Source of the DNA: Terrabacter terrigena
GTDB taxonomy: Bacteria > Actinomycetota > Actinomycetes > Actinomycetales > Dermatophilaceae
Length of the DNA: 64,000 nt
Assembly (NCBI RefSeq): GCF_042676085.1
Contig: NZ_JBHTKH010000011.1
Span: 1 to 64,000, forward strand
Reading direction: 5' to 3'
Shown here: positions 16,338 through 24,963 of the stretch, one piece after another
How positions within the stretch are numbered: the first letter of the stretch is position 1
How the letters are laid out: every line of letters starts with the position of its first letter
The notes under the pieces: generated by a model
Database searches by the model: none
What the model was told of the DNA's origin: nothing
The model's input: only the letters and a program-made list of their open reading frames with translations
Program-made: the position numbers and the translations under genes

Positions 16338-17522
16338 GTGCCCAACCTGCGACAGGCGAGCTTGCGCCACGCGAACCTCTCGCTCGTCCTGCGCACCGTG
16401 CTCGCCGCCGACGAGCCACCGTCGCGCGCCGACGTCGCCGCGGCGACCTCGATGACCCGCTCGACCGTGTCGCGCCTCGTCGACGAGCTCGTGGCGGGTC
16501 GACTGCTCGACGAGGTCGAGTCGGCCGTCGGTGGCGCGGGCCGTCCCGGCCGACCTGCCACCCCGTTGCGGCCCGGCGCCCGCTTCGCCGCCCTCGGCCT
16601 GCAGGTCGGGGTCAGCCACCTGGCCGCCCGGCTCGTCGACCTCACCGGCGCGGTCGTCGCCGAGCGGATCGTGCCAGTCGACCTGGCCGGCTCGAGGCCG
16701 GTGCCGACGCTGCGACGGCTGCGCACCCTCGCGGGCAGACTCCTTGCTGACGCCCCGTCCGGGGTCACGGTGACCGGCGCGGGCCTCGCCCTTCCGGGCA
16801 TCGTCGACACCGGCGCCGGCCGACTGCTCAGCGCACCCAACCTCGGCTGGGAGGACGTGGCTCCCCGAGCCGCGCTCGGCGACGCACTCGGCGACCTGAC
16901 CCTGCGCGTCGGCAACGAGGCAGACCTCGCCGCGTACGCGTTCGCGCACCCTGCGCCCGGCCGGCGGCGCGACCCGGCCACGTTCGTCTACCTGAGCGGC
17001 GAGGTCGGCATCGGCGGCGCCGTCGTCGTCGAAGGGACGCCGATGAGCGGACGGCACGGCTGGGCCGGCGAGATCGGCCACGTGTGCGTCGACCCCGACG
17101 GGCCCTCGTGCCGCTGCGGCTCGACCGGATGCCTCGAGAGGTATGCCGGCCGGCTCGCGATGCTGTCGGCTGCTGGCCTCGACGCGTCGACGCCCCCGGC
17201 CGTGCTCGCCGAGCGCGCGCGCTCCGGGGACGAGAGGGCTTGCGCTGCAGTCACATCCGCGGCCCGGGCACTCGGCATCGCCCTCTCGGGTGTGGTCAAC
17301 GTGCTCGACATCCCGACCGTGGTACTCGGCGGCCATCTCGCCCACGTCGGTGACCTGCTCGCGCCCGAGGTCGAGGGGTGGCTGGCACGGCGCGTGCTGT
17401 CCGCGCACTGGGCCACCCCGGAGGTCGTCGTCGCACCCGACGACCTCGCCGCGGGGGCCGCGGGTGCCGCGCTCGTCGAGCTGCACCGCCTCGTCGACGA
17501 CCCCGTCAGCTTCCTGTCCTGA
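16338..17522 (+). CDS. ROK-family transcriptional repressor (XylR-like)
   Basis: 394 residues. A winged-helix DNA-binding domain (about 10-65: NLSLVLRTVL...RADVAAATSMTRSTVSRLVDELV) is followed by a ROK sugar-kinase-like domain with the ROK zinc motif GHVCVDPDGPSCRCGSTGCLE (His plus CxCGxxGC) near 250-270. The kinase-type ATP site is not obviously complete, as in regulatory ROKs. Its divergent position next to xylA suggests a xylose-responsive repressor. The GTG start has AAGGA immediately before it, too close for a Shine-Dalgarno, and is placed 6 bases after TAGGGT; I infer a leaderless mRNA. Confidence 0.88.
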   Translation: MPNLRQASLRHANLSLVLRTVLAADEPPSRADVAAATSMTRSTVSRLVDELVAGRLLDEVESAVGGAGRPGRPATPLRPGARFAALGLQVGVSHLAARLVDLTGAVVAERIVPVDLAGSRPVPTLRRLRTLAGRLLADAPSGVTVTGAGLALPGIVDTGAGRLLSAPNLGWEDVAPRAALGDALGDLTLRVGNEADLAAYAFAHPAPGRRRDPATFVYLSGEVGIGGAVVVEGTPMSGRHGWAGEIGHVCVDPDGPSCRCGSTGCLERYAGRLAMLSAAGLDASTPPAVLAERARSGDERACAAVTSAARALGIALSGVVNVLDIPTVVLGGHLAHVGDLLAPEVEGWLARRVLSAHWATPEVVVAPDDLAAGAAGAALVELHRLVDDPVSFLS

Positions 17523-17531
17523 GCCGCCCGC

Positions 17532-17585
17532 GGACGGAATGCTCTTTCGATCGGGGCGCTCGGTGACGGCGTGCTCTTTCGATGG
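17532..17585. repeat. two direct copies of a TGCTCTTTCGAT element between convergent genes
   Basis: TGCTCTTTCGAT occurs at 17540-17551 and 17572-17583, each preceded by a GACGG-like run. The same element, with small changes, recurs at 41249-41270 and 60352-60372, always between convergent genes. See findings. Confidence 0.6.
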
Positions 17586-17587
17586 AG

Positions 17588-19408
17588 TCAGGTGATGCGG
17601 GCGAGGTCGACGGTCCAGACGGGGTTGCCGGGCACGGCTGCGACACGGTCGCCGCTGGTGAAACGGGTCGACGGCTGGAGCAGGGGGATGAACGGCCCGC
17701 GCTCGTTCATCGCCTGCTGCCAGGCGGCATACGCGGTCTCGCGGTCGTCACCGACCGAGGCGCGCGCCTTGTCGGTGAGGGCGTCGACGAGGGAGTCGCT
17801 GCCGGGCACGAAGCCCGCGCGCGAGCCGACCAGGCCGCCGGGCCCGAACGCGAGGTAGTTCTCGGGGTCGGGGTAGTCGGGGCTCCAGGCCCACAGGCTG
17901 AGGCCCACGCGGCCGGAGCGGTAGGCGGCCAAGGCCGTGCGGGCGGGCTGCGGGTCGAGCCGCACCTTGATGCCCACCTCGCCGAGCTGCTTGGCGACGG
18001 CCGCGGCGATCGTGCCGGTCGGCAGCCCCTGGATCGGCAGGTCGGCGGCGTACGTGAGGGGGATCTGCTGGCCCTTGTAGCCCGAGCTGCGGAGGGCCGC
18101 ACGCGCGGCCGCGAGGTCGGGGGCGGGCACGACCGGGAGGGTGACGACGGGGGTGGGGCGACCGTCGGGGCCGGTCGTCGTGCCGTCGGTGGCGGTTGTC
18201 GGGGAGCCCGTCGGGCCGGTCTCCACGCGGGAGCCGGAGGGTGTCGTCGCCGTCGACGACGGTGTCGACGACGGTGTCGGCGTGCCCGTGCTGCCCGTGG
18301 CACCCGGGGAGACCGGGGCGGGGAGGTCCTCGAGGGCGCCGACGATCCCGGCCGGGATGAGGCCCGGCGCGGGTGCGGCGCCGGGCACCGCGCTGCCGAG
18401 GGCGTCACGGTCGATGCCGCGGCGGATCGCCTCGGCGAAGACTGGGTTGGCCGTCCAGGGGTTCACGGCGCTCTTCTGGTTGAGCGCGAGGTAGGTGAGC
18501 GTGCTCGAGCGCATGGACGTCACGGTGACGGCGGAGGCCGGCGGCCGAGCCGCGGCGCGGTCGGCCTGGCCCGGCGACAGGTCGAGCACGACGTCGGCGG
18601 CGCCGGTGCGGATGTCGTCGAGCTGCTGCGACGGCGCGACGTTGCGCACGACGACGGTGGCGAACGCGGGAGCGGTGCCGCGCCACATCGGGTTGGCGGC
18701 GAGGCGCACCTCGGAGGTGCCGCGCACGCTCTCGATGACGTACGGCCCCGAGCCGGCCGAGTGCTGCGAGAGGTAGCCGCTGGCGTCGTCGCCGGGCCCG
18801 ATCGTCCCGCCGTGCGACTTGACGGCGGCGGCGTTGAGGATGCCGAGCGCGGGGTTGGCGAGGATCGCCGGCAGCGCGAAGTTCGACCCGGGCGAGGTCA
18901 GCGTGAAGGTGCGGTCGTCGACCTTGGTGACCCCGACGGTGCCGAGGATCGACGCGGTGGTGCCACCGAGGCCCTTGGCCCGCTCGATCGTGAAGATCAC
19001 GTCGTCGGTGGTGATCGGCGTGCCGTCGGAGAAGACGAGGTCCTTGCGCAGCCGCATCGTCAGCCAGCGGCCCTCTGGCGAGAGGGTGTACTCGGCCATG
19101 CCCGGCACGACCTTGGTCGGGTCGTCGGGGTCGAGCGTCGTGAGCGTCTCGTAGAGCGCGTGCGTGAGCATGGCTCCGGTGCGGTCGAACTGGCGCGTCG
19201 GGTCGAGCGTGGTGTGGTCGAACACGGCACCGACGACGAGCGGCTCCTGCTCTGCCGTCGGCGTCGCCGAGGCCGTCGACACCGCAGGCGTCGAACCAGG
19301 AGTCGTTCCCCCCGTCGGCGACGGCTGGGCCGTGCTCGTGGTGCACGCGGCCAGCGCGAGCACGCCGACGGCCGCCGCCAGGGCGGGGCGGGCGGGACGA
19401 CGACGCAT
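17588..19408 (-). CDS. ABC transporter substrate-binding lipoprotein, family 5 (Opp/Dpp type)
   Basis: 606 residues. The signal ends in a lipobox (VLALAAC), so the mature protein is a lipoprotein. The family 5 solute-binding fold is clear: FDHTTLDPTRQFD, DDPTKVVPGMAEYTLSPEGRWLTMRLRKDLVFSDGTPIT, GSGPYVIESV and WSPDYPDPENYLAF. Oddly, about 60 residues rich in Thr, Ser, Pro and Gly (coded near 18120-18320) interrupt the C-terminal lobe. It binds peptides or oligosaccharides. No permease or ATPase gene adjoins it, so it is an orphan. The ATG at 19408 has GAAGGAAG 5 bases upstream. Confidence 0.88.
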   Translation of the reverse strand: MRRRPARPALAAAVGVLALAACTTSTAQPSPTGGTTPGSTPAVSTASATPTAEQEPLVVGAVFDHTTLDPTRQFDRTGAMLTHALYETLTTLDPDDPTKVVPGMAEYTLSPEGRWLTMRLRKDLVFSDGTPITTDDVIFTIERAKGLGGTTASILGTVGVTKVDDRTFTLTSPGSNFALPAILANPALGILNAAAVKSHGGTIGPGDDASGYLSQHSAGSGPYVIESVRGTSEVRLAANPMWRGTAPAFATVVVRNVAPSQQLDDIRTGAADVVLDLSPGQADRAAARPPASAVTVTSMRSSTLTYLALNQKSAVNPWTANPVFAEAIRRGIDRDALGSAVPGAAPAPGLIPAGIVGALEDLPAPVSPGATGSTGTPTPSSTPSSTATTPSGSRVETGPTGSPTTATDGTTTGPDGRPTPVVTLPVVPAPDLAAARAALRSSGYKGQQIPLTYAADLPIQGLPTGTIAAAVAKQLGEVGIKVRLDPQPARTALAAYRSGRVGLSLWAWSPDYPDPENYLAFGPGGLVGSRAGFVPGSDSLVDALTDKARASVGDDRETAYAAWQQAMNERGPFIPLLQPSTRFTSGDRVAAVPGNPVWTVDLARIT

Positions 19409-19536
19409 GGACTTCCTTCGAGGACGCCCGGACGGGACGCCGGACGGGACTGCGGGGCGGCAACGGCAGGCGTGGACGCGTTCGGCAAGGTGGCGCCGCG
19501 GCCACCCGGTGCGCACCCCTGCCCGTGCCCAGCAGT

Positions 19537-19947
19537 CTAGCCGCCGCCCGCGGTGGGCCCCGCCTGAGCGGCGCTCGGCGCCAGCACGAGGTAGGCCTGG
19601 GCGAGCAGCACCACACCGATCGCGACCCACTTGCCGGTCGGCAGCTCCACGCCGTAACGCCAGCGGTCGACGAGCACGAGACCGACCTGGAGCAGGACGA
19701 CCCAGCCCATCGTGACGAGAGCCAGCTCGGCATACCTCAGCGACGACGCGTACACCCAGAAGAGCACGAGGAAGGCGCCCGCACCGAGCACGAGCGCGCG
19801 GATGCTGCCGTTCTGCGCCCACTCCTTGGCGAGGACCGCGCCGGCCAGGTCGAGGCCCGCGAGGCAGACCATCGCGATCGTCGCGACCACGGGCACCGGC
19901 CACGCGTCCGGCGCCTTGAGGAGAGGGAAGACGTCGGTGGCGCTCAT
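19537..19947 (-). CDS. four-helix integral membrane protein
   Basis: 136 residues with four hydrophobic segments (about 18-38, 50-70, 75-95 and 108-128), in the length and layout of small multidrug resistance or EamA-half proteins. A charged residue in the first helix region (VCLAGLDLAGAVLAKEWA) and WVYASSLRYAELALVTMGWVVLLQVG resemble them weakly. The conserved Glu of true SMR transporters is not placed clearly, so I leave the function open. GGACGGTCC precedes the ATG without a clear Shine-Dalgarno. Confidence 0.65.
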   Translation of the reverse strand: MSATDVFPLLKAPDAWPVPVVATIAMVCLAGLDLAGAVLAKEWAQNGSIRALVLGAGAFLVLFWVYASSLRYAELALVTMGWVVLLQVGLVLVDRWRYGVELPTGKWVAIGVVLLAQAYLVLAPSAAQAGPTAGGG

Positions 19948-19960
19948 GGGTGGACCGTCC

Positions 19961-19984
19961 TTCGGAGCCTGGTTCGGAGCCTGG
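19961..19984. repeat. 12-bp tandem duplication
   Basis: TTCGGAGCCTGG occurs twice head-to-tail (19961-19972 and 19973-19984), followed by a partial third copy. It lies upstream of the membrane protein gene at 19537-19947. Confidence 0.6.
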
Positions 19985-20052
19985 TTCGGGCAGGGCCCGC
20001 CCCGCGAACGGGCCTTGCACTCAGAGGGCCACGGCCGCCCCGCTGATACCCC

Positions 20053-21312
20053 TCAGGCCGTCGCGACCGGCTGCCGCTCGCGCTGCCCCTGGCCGTCCTC
20101 GAACCACGCCACGAGCGCGGGGTCGAGGGCCGGCACCTCGACGGCACCCCCACCCGTACGCAGGGACGTCGTCGCCGACGCACCTGCAGCCACGGCCTCG
20201 CGGGCCGCGACCGGCGAGGTCATCGTCGGACCGCCGTCACGCGCGAAGCGGACGAACTCGGCGACGAGCAGCGGGTCGGCGCCGCCGTGGCCGGTCGTGT
20301 CGGCGGCCGGGATCTCGATGACCTGGTCGGCGTCGTCGCGGTAGGCGTCGGTGCGCCGGGTCCACACCTTGACGAGCGCACCGGGCCCGTCGCCGAAGTT
20401 CTCGAGGCGCCCCTTCGTGCCGATGACCGTGTAGTTGCGCCAGTAGTCCGGCGTGAAGTGGCACTGCTGGTAGCTCGCGAGCACACCGCCCTCGAGCACG
20501 AGGTTGGCCATCGAGATGTCCTCGATGTCGACGACCGGGTTGAGCTCGCGCTGCTCGGTCGGCGGCCAGTTGTCGAGGGAGTACCAGTCGGCCATGCGCC
20601 GGTCGGTGTTGTCGCGGTGGTCCTCGATGGCGCCGTAGACGGCGAGGTCACCGACGGCGCTGACCCGCCGCGTGTAGGCGCCCGCGAGCCAGTGGATGAC
20701 GTCGATGTCGTGGGCGCCCTTCTGCAGCAGCAGGCCCGTGGTGTTGCGGCGGTCGGCGTGCCAGTCCTTGAAGTAGTAGTCGCCGCCGGCCGAGACGAAG
20801 TGCCGGCACCAGATCGCCTTGACCTCGCCGATCGTGCCGGCCTCGATGACCTCGCGCATCGCCTGCACCACGGGCATGTGGCGCATGTTGTGGCCGACGT
20901 AGAGGCGCGTGCCGCTGCGGTGCGCCGCCTCGAGCACGCGGTCGGCGTCGTCGACGCTCGTGGCGAGCGGCTTCTCGACGAACGTCGGTATGCCGGCCTC
21001 GAGGGTGCGCACGGCGTGCTCGGTGTGCGCGTGGTCGGGAGTGAGCACGAGCACGGCGTCGACCTCCGCACGGACGTCGGGAGCGAGGAAGGCGTCGAGG
21101 CTGTCGACGAGGCGTACGCCCTCGATGCGCTCGGCGGCGTCACGCCGGCCCCGCTCGGCCGAGTCGCAGACCACGGTGACGCGGCTGCCCTCGCCGGGGC
21201 GGTGCGCGTAGCGCGCGAGGCTGGCGCGCAGGCCGAAGCCGATGATGCCGATGCGCAGGTCGGGCCGGTCGGGCGTGCTGGTGGGGCTGGTCGTGCTGGT
21301 CGTGCTGTCCAT
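20053..21312 (-). CDS. Gfo/Idh/MocA family oxidoreductase
   Basis: 419 residues. The N-terminal Rossmann domain has IGIIGFGLRASLA (GxGxxx), LVLTPDHAHTEHAVRTLEAG and the family lysine motif FVEKPLA. The C-terminal alpha/beta domain includes the conserved QKGAHDIDVIHWL, whose His-Asp are likely catalytic. It oxidises a sugar or sugar derivative with NAD(P). It sits downstream of, and on the same strand as, the CUT1 sugar ABC genes with a 36-base gap, so it probably acts on the imported sugar. The Ser/Thr-rich first 15 residues are probably disordered. Confidence 0.88.
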   Translation of the reverse strand: MDSTTSTTSPTSTPDRPDLRIGIIGFGLRASLARYAHRPGEGSRVTVVCDSAERGRRDAAERIEGVRLVDSLDAFLAPDVRAEVDAVLVLTPDHAHTEHAVRTLEAGIPTFVEKPLATSVDDADRVLEAAHRSGTRLYVGHNMRHMPVVQAMREVIEAGTIGEVKAIWCRHFVSAGGDYYFKDWHADRRNTTGLLLQKGAHDIDVIHWLAGAYTRRVSAVGDLAVYGAIEDHRDNTDRRMADWYSLDNWPPTEQRELNPVVDIEDISMANLVLEGGVLASYQQCHFTPDYWRNYTVIGTKGRLENFGDGPGALVKVWTRRTDAYRDDADQVIEIPAADTTGHGGADPLLVAEFVRFARDGGPTMTSPVAAREAVAAGASATTSLRTGGGAVEVPALDPALVAWFEDGQGQRERQPVATA

Positions 21313-21348
21313 CGGGTCGGCTTGCCTTTCGTGGTGGTGGTTCGAGTC

Positions 21349-22218
21349 TCAGCCCTTGGAGCCGCTGAACGCGATGCCCTGGATGAACTGCTTCTGGAGC
21401 ACGACGAAGAGCACGAGCACCGGGAGCGTCGCGAGCACCGAGCCGGCCATGAGCGTCGTCGTGTCGACGGAGAACTGGCCGATGAGCGAGGCGAGGCCGA
21501 CCGAGAGCGGCATCTTCGTCGGGTCGTTGTTGACCACGAGGGGCCACATGAGGTCGTTCCACGACCACAGCACGTCGAGGACGGCGAGGGCGATGAGCCC
21601 CGGCTTCGCCAGCGGCAGCATGATGCGGGTGAAGATCTGCCAGTGGTTCGCACCGTCGAGCTTGGCCGCCTCCTCGAGGTCGCGCGGGAGGCTGAGGAAG
21701 AACTGGCGCAGCAGGAACGTGCCGAACGCGCTGAAGAGGCCGGGCACGATGAGGGCCTGGATCGAGTTGAGCCAGCCGAGGCCCGCGACGATCTCGTACT
21801 GCGGCAGCAGGAACAGCTGGCTCGGCACCATGAGCACCGAGAGGAAGAGGCCGAAGAGCAGCCCGCGCCCCCTGAACTCGAACCGGGCGAACGCGTAGCC
21901 GGCCATCGAGCAGAGCACGAGCTGGCCGAGCACCCGACCCACGGTCTGGAGCGTGCTGTTCCAGAACATCTGGCCGAACGGCAGGGTGTCGAAGACGTCG
22001 CCGTAGTTGGACCACTGGGGGCTCTTCGGCAGGATCGTCGGCGGCACGGTGAGGGTCTCGCCGAGCGTCTTGAGCGAGGTCATGACCTCCCAGAAGAACG
22101 GCCCGACCATCACGACGGAGCCGAGGACGAGCACGGCGTGCACGCCGATGTGACTGCGGCGCAGGCGGTTCCGCCGAGGTCTACGCGACACCACCGGGCG
22201 AGCTGCGAGCTCAGACAT
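21349..22218 (-). CDS. carbohydrate ABC transporter permease (MalG/CUT1 type)
   Basis: 289 residues with six predicted membrane helices. The cytoplasmic EAA loop is present: EEAAKLDGANHWQIFTRIMLPLAKPGL. The C-terminus is KQFIQGIAFSGSKG, the usual MalG-family end. Its ATG lies inside the end of the upstream permease gene (8-base overlap), so the two are coupled. It forms the membrane channel together with that permease. Confidence 0.93.
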   Translation of the reverse strand: MSELAARPVVSRRPRRNRLRRSHIGVHAVLVLGSVVMVGPFFWEVMTSLKTLGETLTVPPTILPKSPQWSNYGDVFDTLPFGQMFWNSTLQTVGRVLGQLVLCSMAGYAFARFEFRGRGLLFGLFLSVLMVPSQLFLLPQYEIVAGLGWLNSIQALIVPGLFSAFGTFLLRQFFLSLPRDLEEAAKLDGANHWQIFTRIMLPLAKPGLIALAVLDVLWSWNDLMWPLVVNNDPTKMPLSVGLASLIGQFSVDTTTLMAGSVLATLPVLVLFVVLQKQFIQGIAFSGSKG

Positions 22219-23218
22219 AGTGCACCCACTTCTTCTGGAGCCGGAACTGCAGGGCTGTGATCGCGACGATGACGACGAGGATCACGAGGGCGATCGCGGC
22301 GGCATACCCCTGCTGGTTCTCGACGAAGCCGCGCTGGTAGAACTGCGCGACGATCGTCTCGGTGGCCGGGTAGGCGGGGTTGGTCGGTCCCGTCATGACG
22401 AAGATGAGGTCGAAGGTCTGCAGGGCGCCGATGACGGCGAGCACCGAGATGAAGAAGACGCTCGGGCTGATCTGCGGCAGCGTGATGGACCAGAACTGTC
22501 GGATGCGCCCGGCACCGTCGAGCGAGGCCGCCTCGTAGAGGTCCTTCGGCACGCCCTGGATCGCGGCGAGGAAGATGACGATCTGCGTGCCGAGGCCGAG
22601 CCAGATCCCCACGGCCGCAATGGCATACAGCGCTGTTGCCGGGTTGGAGAGCCAGTTCGTGCCCTCGAGGCCGGCCGCCCGGAGCATCGCGTTGATGACG
22701 CCGACGTCGCCGTTGTAGAGGGTGCGCCAGATGAGGCCCACGGCTGCCGGCATCGTCACGACGGGCAGGAAGTAGAGCACCCGGTACACCCTGACGCCGC
22801 GCAGGCCCTCGGTGCTGAGCAGCGCCGCGATGACGAGGGCGATGGGGATGCCGAGCAGGGCGACGACGGTGAACTTCACCGTGTTGAGGAGGGTCTCCCA
22901 CAGCCGGGCGTCGCCGAGCAGCGTGGCGTAGTTGTCGAGACCGACCCACTCCGAGCCGCCGAACGGACCCGTCTCGGTGAAGGAGATGAGCAGGGTGCGC
23001 ACGACCGGCCAGAGGTAGAAGACGCCCAGTCCGAGCAGCGTCGGCAGGATGAAGACGGCCGCCCAGAAGAGGTCGTTGCGGCGCATCCGCGACATGCCCC
23101 GGCCGGAGCCGGGGCCGGGGGCCGGGCGCTCGCCCCGGCCCTTCGACCCCGCCCCCGGACGGGAGGCGCGTGCCGCGGTGGCGGCAGCGCCCTCCGTCTG
23201 GGTCACGACACCCGCCAC
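22211..23218 (-). CDS. carbohydrate ABC transporter permease (MalF/CUT1 type)
   Basis: 335 residues: a basic Gly/Pro/Ala-rich cytoplasmic head of about 45 residues, then six membrane helices with the EAA loop LYEAASLDGAGRIRQFWSITLPQISPS. I chose the GTG at 23218 because AAGGAG, inside the end of the preceding binding-protein gene, lies 8 bases upstream. An internal Met (MSRMRRNDLFW) is the alternative. It is second in the operon: binding protein, MalF-type, MalG-type, oxidoreductase. No ATPase gene is present, so a shared MsiK-type ATPase elsewhere is likely. Confidence 0.92.
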   Translation of the reverse strand: MAGVVTQTEGAAATAARASRPGAGSKGRGERPAPGPGSGRGMSRMRRNDLFWAAVFILPTLLGLGVFYLWPVVRTLLISFTETGPFGGSEWVGLDNYATLLGDARLWETLLNTVKFTVVALLGIPIALVIAALLSTEGLRGVRVYRVLYFLPVVTMPAAVGLIWRTLYNGDVGVINAMLRAAGLEGTNWLSNPATALYAIAAVGIWLGLGTQIVIFLAAIQGVPKDLYEAASLDGAGRIRQFWSITLPQISPSVFFISVLAVIGALQTFDLIFVMTGPTNPAYPATETIVAQFYQRGFVENQQGYAAAIALVILVVIVAITALQFRLQKKWVHYV

Positions 23219-23220
23219 GG

Positions 23221-24498
23221 TCACTTCTCCTTGGCGAGCGCCGCGTTCATCTGCGTGGCGAGGTCCTCGAGGCCCGTCGCCGCGTCGACCTCCCCGTTCC
23301 ACACCTTCGTGAGGATGTCGGTCTGCAGGGTCGTCCACGCCTTCGTGTTCTTCGACGCCGGGTAGGGCACGGCCGTCGCGACCTCGTCGACGTAAGCCTT
23401 GAGGTTGAACTGCGGCATCGACCTCACCCAGGCCTCCTGGGTGCCCTCGTAGGCGGGGATCACCGCGCCGGCCTCCGCCTGGATCTGCGCCGCGCGCTCG
23501 CCGCCGAGGAAGCCGACGAACTTCTGCGCGGCGTCCTGGTGCTTGGTCTTCGCGTAGATGACGTTGCCGAGCCCGTGGATGACGGAGATCTGGCCCTTCG
23601 GCCCGGCGGGCACGGGCGCGACGTTGACGGTGTCCTTGAGCTCGGGGACGTCGTTGTACTCGACCGCGGCCCACGAGCCGTTCCAGTACATCGCGACCTT
23701 GCCGGCCTTGAACATGTCGCCGGGGCTGGTGTCGGTCATCTGCTGGACGGTCGGGGAGGCGCCGTCCTTGACGAGCGAGGTCCAGAACTCGATGCCCTTG
23801 AGCGCCTCGGGGGAGTCGAAGCCGCTCTTCGTGCCGGCTGCGTCGATGACCTGGCCGCCGGCCGACGGGATCGTGTCGTAGAAGCCGGCCTGGTCCTCGA
23901 CGGGGGCCGCGGCGCCGAAGACGCCCTTGCCCTTGTCGGTGAGGGCGCGCGCAGCGGACTGGAAGTCGGCCCAGGTCCAGTCGTCCTTCGGGTAGGCGAC
24001 CTTCTTCGCGTCGAAGAGCGCCTTGTTGTACCAGACGCCGACCGTGTCGAAGTCCTTCGGGATGCCGTACGCCTTGCCGTCCCAGGTGTAGAGGTCGACC
24101 AGGGCGGCGGGGTACTTCGCGAGGTCGAGCTTGGCCTTGGTGACGGTCTGCTCGAGGGGGAGCAGCTGCTGGTTCGCGGCATACAGCTTGAAGTTGGGGC
24201 CGTTCATCCAGAACACGTCGGGGGCGCCACCGCCGGAGGCTGCGGTCTGGAGCGTCGTGAAGTACTGCTTGAACGGCGTCACCTGGATCTTGACCGTCAC
24301 GCTCGGGTTCGCGGCGTGGAACTCGTCGGCGATCTTCTGCATCGCCGGCAGCTGGTTCTTGTCCCAGATGCCGTAGCTGATCGTGACCGGCCCGCTCTCG
24401 GGCTGGGCGTCGGGCGTACCACCCCCGCTCGAGCTGCCGCAGGCCGTGAGGCCGAGCGTGAGGAGGGCCGTGACGGCCAAGAGGCGGGTGCTGCGCAT
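23221..24498 (-). CDS. extracellular sugar-binding lipoprotein (family 1)
   Basis: 425 residues. The signal ends in a lipobox (LGLTACGSS). The family 1 fold is shown by VTISYGIWDKNQLPAMQKIADEFHAANPSVTVKIQ, GGGAPDVFWMNG, YGIPKDFDTVGVWYNKALFD and GKVAMYWNGSWA. It captures a sugar outside the cell and delivers it to the two downstream permeases. The ATG at 24498 has AAGGAG 6 bases upstream. It is first in the operon, with a promoter and two operator-like repeats upstream (24565-24617). The ligand cannot be read from the sequence. Confidence 0.93.
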   Translation of the reverse strand: MRSTRLLAVTALLTLGLTACGSSSGGGTPDAQPESGPVTISYGIWDKNQLPAMQKIADEFHAANPSVTVKIQVTPFKQYFTTLQTAASGGGAPDVFWMNGPNFKLYAANQQLLPLEQTVTKAKLDLAKYPAALVDLYTWDGKAYGIPKDFDTVGVWYNKALFDAKKVAYPKDDWTWADFQSAARALTDKGKGVFGAAAPVEDQAGFYDTIPSAGGQVIDAAGTKSGFDSPEALKGIEFWTSLVKDGASPTVQQMTDTSPGDMFKAGKVAMYWNGSWAAVEYNDVPELKDTVNVAPVPAGPKGQISVIHGLGNVIYAKTKHQDAAQKFVGFLGGERAAQIQAEAGAVIPAYEGTQEAWVRSMPQFNLKAYVDEVATAVPYPASKNTKAWTTLQTDILTKVWNGEVDAATGLEDLATQMNAALAKEK

Positions 24499-24564
24499 GG
24501 ACTTCTCCTTGGGGACCGGGCACATCGTCGGGCGGGTCGTTGCTGCGTCGCCACATCACTACTT

Positions 24565-24617
24565 GCTCGTTTGTGAGCGACCGGACACAGACTTGAGCAA
24601 AATCAAGCAGGTGTCAA
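24565..24617 (-). promoter_or_regulatory. sugar-operon promoter with two inverted-repeat operators
   Basis: On the minus strand, TTGACA (24617-24612) and AAGTCT (24594-24589) are 17 bases apart. A perfect repeat CTTGA-N6-TCAAG (24592-24607) fills the spacer. A second repeat, TTGCTC-N6-GAGCGA (24563-24580), lies downstream near the transcript start. The arrangement predicts repression by a sugar-responsive regulator not present beside it. Confidence 0.5.
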
Positions 24618-24719
24618 TCCGTTGCCCGTGTCGGACAGGACCGCCCGGGTCAGCGACCGGCCGGGCTCGTGCGCCCGCGCGCGGAGACGCCCGCCTCGTC
24701 GCCGTTCATGACGGCGCCG

Positions 24720-24963
24720 TCACCGGACGGGGCCCCGGAGGTCGAGGTCGTAGCGGCGCCCGTCGGCCCAGAGCGCGTGCAGAGATGCAACGAGCTTCGT
24801 CAGATGCCCGCTGAGCGCCGGGAGGTGGTCGACGGTGACGTCGTGCGCGATCGCGGCCACGACGTCGTCGGGGCCGGGGCCGGTCGGGCGCGCGAACGCG
24901 TCGCCTCCTGGTCGGCCAGAAGGTCGTCGGTGCGGGAGGTGAGCAGCCGGAACGGCCGCCCGC
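24720..24963 (-). pseudogene. frameshifted, 5'-truncated gene remnant
   Basis: Reading the minus strand, codon bias supports one frame from the esterase stop to about 24905 (FRLLTSRTDDLLADQE). A different frame then runs to TGA 24722-24720 (DAFARPTGPGPDDVVAAIAHDVTVDHLPALSGHLTK...YDLDLRGPVR). The switch lies near 24895-24910, and no start codon is found upstream. I read this as the C-terminal part of a lost gene with a frameshift. An alternative is a 46-residue gene starting at an internal GTG. Family not recognised. It lies downstream of the ATP-grasp/esterase cluster and may once have belonged to it. Confidence 0.4.

Noticed and set aside
17582..19540. Long plus-strand frame antisense to the family 5 binding protein
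   Set aside because: High G+C removes stop codons, creating long antisense frames. The product is Arg/Gly/Val-rich with no fold pattern, while the minus strand has clear motifs. The same holds for the plus-strand frame 20287-22260.
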